NCBI GenBank assembly: GCA_000507305.1
Contig: DF239105.1
Coordinates: 124,001 to 188,000 of the forward strand
DNA: 64,000 nucleotides
Reading direction: 5' to 3'
Source of the DNA: Breviolum minutum Mf 1.05b.01
Taxonomy: Eukaryota; Sar; Dinophyceae; Suessiales; Symbiodiniaceae
The notes beneath the pieces were generated by a model that worked only from the letters and a program-made list of their open reading frames with translations, ran no database searches and was not told where the DNA came from. The position numbers and the translations under genes were made by a program. Within the stretch, counting starts at the first letter, position 1, and the number at the start of each line of letters is the position of its first letter. Below, one piece after another: positions 26,701 to 36,800 of the stretch.

Positions 26701-27782
26701 GACATGAGTTTTGGTGGATTTCCCGGAAATCCCGAAAAAAACAAGCACGGAACTGGAGATAATGTCGGTCGGCGGTTTTTGGTAGCGATTAGATGAATGT
26801 TTGCCCAAGATTGGCATCAGCATTTATTCAAAAATACCAATGAATAGCAATGCAACAACAACTCACTCTGTTCATCCATTATGTATTGTATTACACTGTT
26901 ACACCTTGAAAATTAAAAATGGAACCTGAAAATGATGTTTTCCAAAACAAGATCCTCTTCTAGGGCAGTGTGCCATGGTCAAGTGAGAGTAAATTCATCA
27001 GTCATCATCCCAATCAAACTATACCCCTGAAAATTAACATAGAACCCAAAAATCACTCACTTAAAAAGGAAACTCATCTTCCAAAATTGCCGTTATTTTG
27101 GGGTTCAAAATGTTGGTGTTCCCAAAGTGCAACCACCCCTTAACTACCCAAAAATCCCCCCCCAACACCCCTTACTACCTGAGGCATGTAACTAGCGCCT
27201 CTCCTCTAGCAGCATCTCCACCCAGGCTACGAGCAAAGGCTATGCCCTGTGGGGCATCCAAGCGGAGCCATAAGAGTTGAATTCCTTGGACAAGTTCTGG
27301 CGCATGATCCTGGCACACAAAAATCACTGACTCACAGTTGGGGCAGGAAAAGGAAAATTTTTGACATTGGGGATTTTTGGATGATCTTTGGATGGGATCT
27401 TTTTTTGAGTGTTTTGGTGGGCGATTTTTGGAAGCTTGATCTTGAAAAAAAACACAGGAGGGTTTTTGATGTGGTGTTTTTTTATTTGGGAGGAAATCAT
27501 TACAGGTTCTCAACAGAAAAATGGAAGAATTACTGGAGATGCGTGAAGCAATCAACCCCCCAAAAAAAACCTGTGTAACACTAAAGGAAAAGGCACCCTG
27601 ATATTTGTTTAAAACCTTTTTGTGATGGTTAAGTGACCCTGTGAAAGGTTAAGTGACCTCAGGGGATTGAAATTTTTGGCTGGTGACATATTGACAGTGA
27701 TCATACGAGGCCGCTACCACCCTTACACTTACTCCATCCCATCATCCTCCTCTCTGGGCAACTTGAGCTCTGTCCAAGCCAT
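14567..27782 (-). CDS. Model G: about 22-exon gene of unknown function
   Basis: Starts at ATG 27780-27782 (MAWTELKLPREEDDGM, preceded by an AG that could be a trans-splice acceptor) and ends at TAA 14567-14569, roughly 620 codons. In-phase runs include 26535-25711, 25097-24757-24142-22336, 21481-20604-20433-20204-19582-18906, 17779-17619 and 17317-16078-15811. One exon (19582-19765) has a hydrophobic segment. Exons at 20204-20274 and 17619-17693 share a VDEMT motif in similar context. No family recognised; some phase conflicts show that exons are missing. Confidence 0.55.
15585..15623 (-). CDS. Weak short exon of model G
   Basis: Acceptor gcttccag, donor gtgatg; GSWRFSKDLSSH by phase. Confidence 0.35.
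15665..15693 (-). CDS. Weak short exon of model G
   Basis: Acceptor cttccaag, consensus donor gtaggt; TPRRTPHLS by phase. Confidence 0.4.
15811..15860 (-). CDS. Exon of model G (GC donor)
   Basis: Acceptor aatctacag, GC donor gcttga. ELAQVRTDRTLDESCF. Confidence 0.65.
16078..16130 (-). CDS. Exon of model G (GC donor)
   Basis: Acceptor cgagattcag, GC donor gcgcat. KKGLIATEVFIAMFVEG; phases fit both neighbours. Confidence 0.65.
17208..17317 (-). CDS. Exon of model G
   Basis: Acceptor ctcgctttag, donor gttgag, 36 codons. DRPNATGASGDLSEIRAVQA, then GLRGAGWMKGNFLLS. Confidence 0.7.
17388..17505. mobile_element. Family D hairpin element
   Basis: tactgttgatggaagaaatcc and ggatttcttccatgagta, with tttatacatcccag inside. 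Confidence 0.75.
17593..17632. repeat. Tandem duplication of a 20-bp splice-donor segment
   Basis: Two direct copies of ccccacctcatgagcccatg. On the minus strand each contains CATGAG followed by GTGGGG, so the donor of the 17619 exon exists twice. Confidence 0.9.
17619..17693 (-). CDS. Exon of model G with VDEMT motif and duplicated donor
   Basis: Exactly 25 codons, acceptor aaaaacag, donor gtgggg. PLTVVDEMTRQARVIEAWFG, then PWAHE. The donor region is tandemly duplicated (17593-17632), creating a second donor 20 nt further on. Confidence 0.75.
17731..17779 (-). CDS. Exon of model G (GC donor)
   Basis: Acceptor accaccag, GC donor gcaagg. QHGTLHHERGDMLFNQ; joins the next exon in phase. Confidence 0.65.
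17780..18905. other. Intron-like stretch, nothing recognised
   Basis: A (TA)n tract near 17880 and scattered open frames without splice support. Confidence 0.5.
18906..18975 (-). CDS. Exon of model G
   Basis: Acceptor tatccaag, donor gttatc. In-phase LLFWKEDIARWKSQTQTTSM; another frame (TLLERRHSSLEIPNPDH) is open too. Confidence 0.6.
19582..19765 (-). CDS. Exon of model G with hydrophobic segment (GC donor)
   Basis: Acceptor gggagccag, GC donor gctgag, 61 codons. EIGGYDKMMKGPHILNRLRH, then VAAIIVYILTQSGILLRRLV, a possible membrane segment. Confidence 0.7.
20204..20274 (-). CDS. Exon of model G with VDEMT motif
   Basis: Acceptor ttgttggag, donor gtttgg. TPNRAVLASVAVDEMTKTRL, then MEG; phases fit both sides. 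Confidence 0.6.
20433..20556 (-). CDS. Exon of model G
   Basis: Acceptor gtattcag, donor gtagtc. LELLAGAYEEVVYSGRCHGM, then YLNFRGFNFIPVPG; phase 0 continues from the previous exon. Confidence 0.75.
20604..20720 (-). CDS. Exon of model G
   Basis: Exactly 39 codons, acceptor agccttcag, donor gtcact. QLFMHKISLRWIGSLINELK, then NHLGKHWQPLRKTLRK; helix-like. Confidence 0.8.
21404..21481 (-). CDS. Exon of model G
   Basis: Exactly 26 codons, acceptor cttccaag, donor gtgtca. SHQAETVQMYFDREQPCLLE, then QSGYRR. Confidence 0.7.
21511..21592. mobile_element. Family A, degenerate copy
   Basis: aatacccccaaa then aactaacatagccc, with gtttcagggac at the other end. Confidence 0.4.
22336..22376 (-). CDS. 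Short exon of model G
   Basis: Acceptor gtttgccag, donor gtccaa; SQGHDPKDSPTEN. A plus-strand hydrophobic frame overlaps. Confidence 0.45.
22804..22923. mobile_element. Family B hairpin element
   Basis: cacccctgaaaatgaac, repeated ccaaacctccatg and ggttcaaaatgttgg; related in plan to family A. Confidence 0.6.
22990..23091. mobile_element. Family B hairpin element
   Basis: acaccctggaagattaacatg and its inverted partner catgttaatcttcaggggt are nearly perfect. Confidence 0.8.
24142..24203 (-). CDS. Exon of model G
   Basis: Acceptor cttgaccag, donor gttcat; LVSSDSTVLYHIHYRTSLRY; phase fits. Confidence 0.5.
24757..24910 (-). CDS. Exon of model G
   Basis: Acceptor ggcttggag, consensus donor gtaaga, 51 codons. 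RPTTNSGWATPVMKLLRHHP, then LDLESALDGEMPAAW. An internal acceptor at 24892 opens another frame. Confidence 0.75.
24998..25097 (-). CDS. Exon of model G
   Basis: Acceptor catgccag, donor gtaaac, 33 codons plus 1 nt. FVDLEMLQTTLGIFDRNSST, then VPESAGKAGKTP. Confidence 0.75.
25711..25767 (-). CDS. Exon of model G
   Basis: Exactly 19 codons, acceptor gaagccag, donor gtaacc. RWVAGHESWPLAREGSDSG. Confidence 0.7.
26217..26315. mobile_element. Family A hairpin element
   Basis: cccctgaaaaataggc and its partner tttcaggtgctatg, ending cagggagggta. Confidence 0.6.
26455..26535 (-). CDS. Exon of model G
   Basis: Exactly 27 codons, acceptor ttgtaag, donor gtggtt. GLSRYHEIAPDGPCLPGGIA, then NDLGFHR. Confidence 0.75.
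27022..27130. mobile_element. Family B hairpin element
   Basis: tacccctgaaaattaacat, aatcactcacttaaaaagg and ggttcaaaatgttgg. Confidence 0.65.
27179..27309 (-). CDS. Exon of model G
   Basis: Acceptor tgtgccag, donor gtagta. DHAPELVQGIQLLWLRLDAP, then IAFARSLGGDAARGE over 43 codons. The phase from the first exon would instead read IMRQNLSKEFNSYGSAW with a GC donor. Confidence 0.65.
27733..27782 (-). CDS. First coding exon of model G
   Basis: ATG then MAWTELKLPREEDDGM to the consensus donor gtaagt. Only about 50 nt separate it from the stop of model F. Confidence 0.6.
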
Positions 27783-27833
27783 TCCTTGCAAAAGATTCAG
27801 GATGCCGACATGAAAATCAAGTAAATTAAGACT

Positions 27834-27892
27834 TCACCAGAAATGAGACTTCAGGTAGTTGGCAGTTTGCAAGCTAATTGAACAAGATATCC
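27834..27892 (-). CDS. Candidate last exon of model F
   Basis: Acceptor atctggcag, phase fits. ISCSISLQTANYLKSHFW then TGA. GTGAAG overlapping the stop could instead be a donor. Confidence 0.55.
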
Positions 27893-30800
27893 CTGCCAGA
27901 TTGGAAGGAATCATCTTCTCTTCTAATATATCAAATCTTATATCAAAATCAAAGCTGATTGAAAACACCGAACACAATATGTGTATATAGAAATATATAA
28001 ACAAGTTTATACAAGTTTGCTCCTCCAGTAGATGAAAATAAAACAGAATAAAAGGGCCTTTGTTTTCACGACTGTCCAGCGAGGTCTTCCTCTCACCTGT
28101 GTACTTCCGACCAAACACCCCTATTTGAAATGGAAGGGACCACTCCACGTGAAAGATCTTAGGAAAGTCAATGCCCACCCTGTTCCCAATAGGATTTAAT
28201 TGAAACATATACATGTATATACACAATGTTCTATGTTCAATCCGCTTTCTTTTGGGTATGCTGGGCTATCTTACTTACATTTCACCAATAAAATTGGAAC
28301 AACCCTTCCTTTCTTTCTTCAAAAAAAAAACATCAAATCAGCTGACACGCAACAAAAGTGCCTGTGAAGTCTGGCCGAGGGATTGCAGGGCTGGTGCCAT
28401 CCTCTACAACAATGACTTCTACCAAGACATCTCCAGCAGATTCCATCAAGGCCTGGATGGATACACGATGGATACACCGCTGACTGAAACTTGGACGGCT
28501 GGGAGAACGTCAAAAATTGAAAGGGAAAAATATGGAAAAATCATCCTCCAAAAATTCTCCATTACTAGTTGGTGGTTGAACCAACCCATCTGAAAAATAT
28601 GCTCGTCAAATTGGATCATTTCTCCAGGTAGGGGTGAAAATAAAAAAAAATTGAGTTGCCACCACGTAGATTATGTTAATTTGTCGCAGGGCGGTATCTT
28701 GTTTTTTCAAAAACCTGGTGCTTCTGGTGGTTTTGTAGTTATCTCAAAGTCCACAACCTGCTTGATTGGTTTGAAACTTGGAGTTTTGCTGGCATTTATA
28801 TCTCAAAAATGGATCAGTTGCAGTCAGTTGCTAAACAATTTGGAATCAATCAAGATAATCACCTTAATTAAACGGCGAGTGGGCTTATCAATCCAGGGTT
28901 CCCCGTTAGATGCTTGCTGCAGTAACTTTTGAAGATGGTGCCCCGCTGACGGGATGCACCATAGCTACGCCCAAAACCTGCTTCTCTTACGGAAACCTTC
29001 AAACGGGTCACGCCTGCGTTTAAGAATTTTGGATCATCTTGGGATACTTAGGCGGAATTTCCGCTTCATTTGAGGTTTTGTTTTTTTTTCTCGAAGTCTA
29101 TCTACATAAATTGGGCTTTGTCTAACAGGTTGACATGGACCTCACCAAACCATTTTGCCAACACCAATGGACCCAAGCGCCTCCACACTCTTCTGAAGTA
29201 ACACTCCGTTGGTACCACAAGGCGACGGGGCCAAACGTCCACCAGGGATCGCCAAGATCTGCAAGTTACATGTCGGTCCAGGTGGGGGAACGCTCGACTG
29301 AGCTGCATGAGATGATCCTGGTTGGTTAAGAGGGATCCTTATAATGGCTCATTAAAAATCCCTATATACACCGTAGTGAAAGTAGATGGCTCAACCCCCA
29401 AAAGTGGCGAAAAGTAAGGGGGCCATGATAAACCAATACATGGGAGTTACTGAGTTGCCCCATCGATCCTTTCCAGGTGGTATAGCTGGGTTGTATACAT
29501 CCCCGTCTATACATCCCCCTCTATACATCAAAGAACTAGGGGTTTTGGTCACTGCTCAACTCAGTTAATGAATACACGGTACCAACCCCCAAACCAAAAC
29601 AAACATCTAAAGGGTTCTTTCTGAAAAGGGAAGGCTTTTGGGGGGGCCCCCCAAAACAGTACAGTTATTGATCAGCATCTTCCATTGGGCAGCATCTTTC
29701 AGGGGAGCTTCGTCAATGAGTATTCTTTGTAAAGATTGGGTTCCAACTACCTCGTGTTGGTGTGAAGGAACTACTTTCTGTGGGACTCAAGGTTGGGGGG
29801 ATTTAGATTGTTGAGTCTTTTTCCTGGCTAGCCCAATGGTTTCAAACATGATTTCAAGCATTTCAACATTCCCCACTAAAAGAAAAAAAGTCTTGGCATG
29901 TAAGTCATGATATGTCATGACCATATTGCGACAATATCCTCCAATAGTCCAATGATGATATTATAAAAGATTCATACTGAATGACATACAAGTACTTCAT
30001 GGCTTCATGATGATATTTCAAAGTATATTCTCCTACGGCTATATATCCTCCAGCGGTGAAATTCTAAATATATAATCGATAATGACTTAGAATGCTCCTG
30101 CCGCCATCTTGCGGGATGATGGAAAATTTTTATACTGAAGGATATTGAATTATAACGAAAAGATACTCCCCGAAAGTTGAATATTGCCGTAGCCCCCCCA
30201 AAAAAAGTAGTCTTCCAACCAATATTTCTCACCTCCACGCCAAACTTCGGGAATGTCGTTGAAGGATCCACCACTGCTGATTTTCCACATGTAAAACAAA
30301 TCCTCCCCTAAATACTAACGTGGAACCCCAACAAATAATAAGATCCCTTTTTAACAGGAGATTCCATCCATTTTCTTTGCCGTATCCTCCCCAACAACAT
30401 CCGACCCAAATCATGGGAATCTAAGGCTGCCACACCCCCCCCCCCCCAATGCCAACCCCCCCACCCAACTAAGGCCTTATTCAAGAATCAGTGTGCTTGA
30501 TAATCCCTCAATAAGGCCTTAAGCTACTTCTTGGGGGTTTTAGGTGGCATTGGGCCCAAACATCCTGTTGATGGAAAAAATCCTGCTAACCACCTGGGAT
30601 GTATCAACCCCCTATAAATGATGGGATATTTACCATTCAACTGGTGATTTCTACTGGTGCAGAAGTCTTCCATCAACTGTCGCATCGCTGCCTGACTTTG
30701 CCAAGTCACCGCGGACAAACCTTTTCGTTTCGCTGCTGCTGCTTTCATTGCATGACGTTCCAGGCGGTGAGGGAAGGCCATGGCCACCTACTACCCATGG

Positions 30801-33800
30801 GGCTGTGAAATGGTGAATGGGATCTTCTACTATTGAAGCTTTACATATCTGGAACCCAAATGACCCTTGTTTTGTTTGGAAAAGACCTTGTTCTCGAGGG
30901 TTCACCTACCAAAATAGAGGACAAACGGGTTCCAGGTATATATAGTATGTATGTATGTGTGCATGTATGCATGTATGCATGCATTTATGCATGTATGCAT
31001 GTATGCATGTATGCATGCATGTATGCATGCATGCATGCATGCATACTTGTGGATTAGTGAGCCACTCTTGCGGGTGATTTGTGACGTTGTGATCCTTATA
31101 ATCAGTGCAGTTACAGTAAAAGCCTCCAATCTAAACTCAAATTCACCAGGGAACCAACTGCTCCCCGTTTTCATCCGCATTTCCTCCCTCCGGCCTGGTC
31201 AACAAGACCATTGTTGTGCAGAACCTCAGGGGGATGAAAATTTTCGCGAACCGGACCAGCTCAGGAAGCCATAAGAAGTGTTTGCCATGAGCCATGTTTC
31301 CGTTGCCAACATTTGCTGCCATATAAGATGCCATGAGGGAGGAAATGTTGTTGTCAGATTCTAATGACCAGTTGTTGTTCAAATGCAGATTTCGAGAGTA
31401 AAGTTAGCAAGAAACAACTAGCAAGCACAGGAGCCAAAACCACATGTTCCAAACCAATCACCGTTTCAACCCCCCAAAAAAAAAAACTGTTGATTCCCCC
31501 AATTTTTTGTCGACCCGTCTGCAACAACAGATTGATGGCCCTTTGTTGAGCCAAGGGGCAATGATCAAGGTGCAGGAAATACATGTCACGATCAGTAGCA
31601 GGGTGACCTAAGGCGCAAAAAAGCAGGTCTTTGCTGGATCCTACTGTTGATTTTCAGAAATCCGGCTAACCACCTGGGATGTATAAAATTCTACAAATAA
31701 TGGGATAAACTAGCAACCTCAACTGGTGCAGGATTCTTTCCATCAACAATAGTTATTTATTTGAAGATGTTTTGAAGGAACAAACATTGCACCAACTGGG
31801 CTCGAACTCTCGCGGAATGACACATTGCAACCCAGGTCGGGACAGCTTTTTCAGATGAGGATCCGAGTCGACAAGGACATGAAACTCTGGCGAGCTTAAC
31901 CTATATATAACTCACATATTATTATTATAATAATATTTGATCTATAATATCTATTTGTATAACATATGTACATAAATTCAATATATATTATATATATAAT
32001 ACATGTATGCGCGTATATTGTAGAGTGTTTGTTATTACTACACAATTACTACACATCTGTTGGCGTTTCCAAGGCACTGCAAATGCGCCACCATCGTTGG
32101 CCTTGCGGTGTTTGGCCATAACGACATGCCAAACTGCCAAGCTTCGACGGGCGTGGATCTCAGAGGCCTTGATTTAAGATGATTTAACGGATTAACCACC
32201 ATCATCCCCCTGTGGCATTGGTGGTTGTGGTACCCTTAGATCTGGTAAAAAATATCACGGATATTACTTTACTAAGGCCTTTGTTAGTTGGCGGGGTATA
32301 GATTTTCCATGATTGATTGTTGTGACCTTGGTTGTCTTTTTTCTATCTCGTCTTTTGCTGGCTTAAAACAAACACTGTCCATAAGAACAATGCTAAGATT
32401 TTTGCAACGCTTGTGGAAGTAAAAAGATCATGTTTCGCTTATGATTCTTCAGATGAGGAGAGTTAACACGTCAGGATCTGTGCATGTTCAGCTTCCATGC
32501 ATTTGTCATTGTTAGCGTTTCTTCATATCTGCTTATTGTGCATTCATGGACTTATCCAGTGGCATGCTGTTGCACCGTGTTTTACATCAGGATCTTCTGT
32601 TGAAGCTCTCCTTGAGACAAAGCTGCTTGTGAAGGTTTGAGGATCACACTGATCTCATGAAATCTTGTGAGGCGAAAATCCATTCTTAATAATACCTCCA
32701 TAGAGAAAAATGGCAACAACTCAAGGCAGTGCTGTAAAAAAAGTAAAAACATGGATCAACTTCAAAGGTGAAATGCCTATTTAAATCTTGACAAAATCCT
32801 GCCTTTAAAAAAAAAGGTCTTTTCGGAGATGTTTTTTGGGGTCTAACATGGTCTGAATCTTTTGACCAGTGATGTGTGTTGTAGTTTCGCAGCGGGAGGT
32901 TCAAGTGGTGGACCTTCGGGTCTCTGGAACTAGATGCCTTCGGGGTGTTCTGGATTTTCATTCCACATTCAGGATGTTTTGGAGTTTCACGGCCTGGGTT
33001 CCAGGAATCCACGGCCCGGAAGGTTATCTGCCAAGTAGAGGACTTGTTACCCTCGAATTTCGTCCGGAAGAATCCAGAGCCACAAATTGCCCTTCCAAGT
33101 CCAATCCAAAAAAAGTGGGTTTTTTCTCAAATGAAAACCATTTCCAAAGGATCATGTTTGGATCATACTAAAAACATCAAAGGTTTCAGCTTCTCAGGGT
33201 CCATCCCTAAAAATCCATAAAAATCTATTCTCCTAATCATCCCTAATCAGCTCATCTATATAAATTTTCCGGTCCAACTAAAATATATAGATAGACGAAA
33301 TTTCCTGGATCGCCATTAGTGACACCCATAGTTTTTTTCCCCATGCCCAGCAGACATCTTTAGATCAAATTGATTCCCACACCTTTTTGGGATCTATTTG
33401 GGGACTATTCGTTGCTGACCGTCTTGGTCAGCAGGTCACTTTGCACTGGAAGGGAAGGGATGTTCATGTCAAGATAGCACTACCTACCCTGGATTATGGG
33501 GCTGTATACGCAACAAAAAACTTTGCGATTTTGAATTACAGTACTTGTACTGATTTAATTGGCCAACAAGGATGCCGAAATTTGATATAAACGCATCGTA
33601 GACTTTTCATACAACTGGGTAGTAAACCCCCGTATTAGAGACAGCATCTAACTCTCAAAATGAAAAAAATAGTTGGTGGCTTTAGGTACCCTGCTTGCCA
33701 TTCTGTATGCAACAAAGTTGCGAATTTCAGGATGCCAAGCACAACAACTTCCATGAGTACTATAACGACTATAGATATAGCTGACACTCCAGGAGAAAAA

Positions 33801-36800
33801 GAAACTGATGTTGGAAATCTGGTCAAGCCATCCATCAAAATTGGTCAAGCAATCCATCTTCAAAAATGATTGTTTGGTCCCAAACAGGTGATCTGCACTT
33901 TCGATTTGACATTCTGGGTGGTGTTCGTTTCGCACCTATCTGCTTTAAATGAAACCTTGTCGGGTTTCCTTGGAAATCTGAACCACCCCAACAGGCAAAG
34001 AATGAGAAACCCGAAAATCTTATCCCACCAATCTTGAAACACAACGAAAAGTTCAAAAAAACCGCTAAAAAGCGTATAAAAAACCTATCAGTTTTTTTAC
34101 TTCGCGTAGATAAGGAACTGCAACCATATTTTTTCTTATTGAGGAAAGAGGATTGAAGGGAGGAACTCTGTCAGCCGCATATATCACGACTCTCAGTTGG
34201 TGAAGGTGAGGATTCCACGTGCTCATGATGAACCATACGCCGCGTCACTATATGGGTGTTTCCTCAGAATAGGGGTACCCCAAAAAGGATGGTTTACAAT
34301 AAACAACCCTATTAAAATGGATGATTTGGGGGTACCCCTATTTTCGGAAACATCCACATTTTTTCAAGCAATTGGATTGATATTTTTGCTACACATGTTT
34401 TTCTGTCATTCCTTCCCTACCCGAATTCCACCAAACTCAGCCATGGCGAAGCTATTTGGGCAACGTTCGATCAGGAGAAGCGAGGTGGAGCTACCCTTGG
34501 TGGACAAAAATCCATGGTGGCGTCTTTAAGGCTTGGACTGTTTTTGGTGTTTTTCGTTTCAGACAGCCATCAACGGGAAGTCACAATGTAGTACGTATGG
34601 ATAAATGAAAATATCTATTATGTATATGTATATACATATATATATATATATTAAGGAGTCCCACATGAACGATTTGGGACAACGGATAGGAGTATAGCGT
34701 GTGTAACACAAGGGTCTTGGATCAGCTGGAGGGGTGTATGGTTGGTGTATGCTAAGTTTTCTTACCAATATTTGAATCATACATTTTGTCATGCATTGTT
34801 GCAGGACAATCCTAACTCATGCATAGGATCCTTCAAGTCAATCGTTGAGATCACTGGAATAAAACACAGACACGGGAAAAAACAAATCCACCATGCCATA
34901 CATGCCAACTCCAACCCTAAAATATTGATGCCGTTTGCCGCGCGGGGATGAGTGCGCAAGCACATTACAATCATACGGTATGGCTGGGCATACTGTTGAG
35001 ATTCGAAATGATTTAATAACTTAGGTTTTGAGACCGAGAAATCAACTTCCGCAAATGGTTTGTAGGATATGGCTCTTCGACTGATGCCTTTAAAGGACGG
35101 ACTGTTCTGCATAAGTTCTACATAAGATTTGGTTCTGCATAAGTTCTGCATAGGATTCACTTTTACATAAGTTCTGCATAGGATTCAGTTCTGCATAATT
35201 TCTGCATAGGATTTAGTTCTGCACAAGTTATGCATAAGTTCTGCATAGGATTGAGTTCCGCATAGGTTATGCATAAGTTCCGCATAAGTTCTGCATAGGA
35301 CCGAGTTCTGCATAAGTTCCGCATAAGTTCTGCATAGGGTCCATGCTCTTATGCGTCAATCTCATGGGGGAAAGTTATGCATACATGTAGGGCCCTTTTG
35401 AAATATTGCGTTTTATGCATCTATGTCAATGCCTTATGCATCTATCTCAGGGCCTGTGCAAACCCTGTGCGGAACTTATGCAGAACTCGGTCCTATGCAG
35501 AACTTATGCAGAACTTATGCGGAACTTATGCATAACCTATGCGGAACTCAATCCTATGCAGAACTTATGCATAACTTGTGCAGAACTAAATCCTATGCAG
35601 AACTTATGCAAAACTGAATCCTATGCAGAACTTATGTAAAAGTGAATCCTATGCAGAACTTATGCAGAACCAAATCTTATGTAGAACTTATGCAGAACAG
35701 TCCGTCCTTTAAAGGCAGCACTCGAAGAGCCACATCCTACAAACCATTTGCGGAAGTTGATTTCTCGGTCTCAAAGCCTAAGTTAATAAATCATTTTGTA
35801 TCTCAACAGTATGCTCAACCATACCGTATGATTGTAATGTGCTTGCGCCTTGCAAAAAAAACACGCAAACAAACAAGCAAGCAAGCAAACAAACAAACCA
35901 ATGAACGAAGGAACGAACGAACTTTGTGTATCAAACTACTAATGTCAAAGAGCACGTCTTCGTTCCCAAAAGTTCTACCAGGATGATGTGATCGACATGG
36001 GCAAAAGAACTGTGATTGACAATCAATATTATAGTCTATGGATGGGTCCTTTCCCGGAAAAACTCGTTGACATTAGTACGTTGATTCTTATTTCTCAACA
36101 ATGTATGGTTCAAACACCACATGCCAACACAATTCAAAAAATAATGTTGATTTTCATGCGCACCTTCTGCAAAACCATGTTAGCTCAAATACCCTCCCCA
36201 AATCGCTCATGCGGGAATTCTTAATATATATATGTGTGTGTGTGTGTCATTGTGTGTCTGTGTGTGTGTGGAACGAGGCGGCTACATGTGGCAACTTTTT
36301 TTTGTTGATTAAAAAACGATGAATAATCAATGGATATCCATGGCATCTTGGTTTAGTATGATTGACATGTATACACCGCATACAGCCTCGCAAACAAAAA
36401 GAGCCCTGGACACCTCATGACACCTCCCCCATCCTACACACAGTACCTGAAAATGATAAATGATCTCAACTAAAGTCCCAGCTAAGCCAAGTGCTGACCC
36501 CAATTTCTGGATAGCAAAGTCAAAAAAAAAAGGTACGGTAAGGATATGACATTTCTATGGGTGGGGCCTGCGGATTAGGAGACCAAATCTGTTAGTGATT
36601 CCCCCGATTAAAAGAAAAACATTTATATAATCGTGTCCAGTGGTTTAGGTGTCCGTAATCATGTGAAAACACTCATGACTAAAAGATCTAGTGCCTTTGG
36701 AGCGTCAGCGTCCCATCATCAACCCCTCAGAAAATGTATGAATTATATATATATTGATTTAAGGTTTTGGAAGGTGATGTTCCTTTTCAATTTTGGTGTG

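Larger units (their letters stand above)
34954..35848. repeat. Large inverted duplication (two arms of about 375-380 nt)
   Basis: Left arm about 34954-35330, right arm about 35469-35848, spacer about 138 nt. Arms are near-identical in reverse complement; the right arm has one extra repeat unit and a few substitutions. Outer parts contain exon sequence; inner parts are a degenerate array of TTCTGCATA units. Confidence 0.9.

Noticed and set aside
28213..28593. 126-codon plus-strand frame with plausible peptide around 28350-28500
   Set aside because: The minus exon 28349-28403 joins both neighbours in phase, which the plus frame cannot explain. Some doubt remains.
34954..35848. CRISPR array or bacterial repeat
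   Set aside because: Units are degenerate, unspaced and mirrored, and the genome is eukaryotic.
35642..35986. Plus-strand frame resembling a coding exon
   Set aside because: Its sequence is the inverted copy of the 34906-35101 exon and ends in a simple repeat; treated as a partial pseudo-exon.
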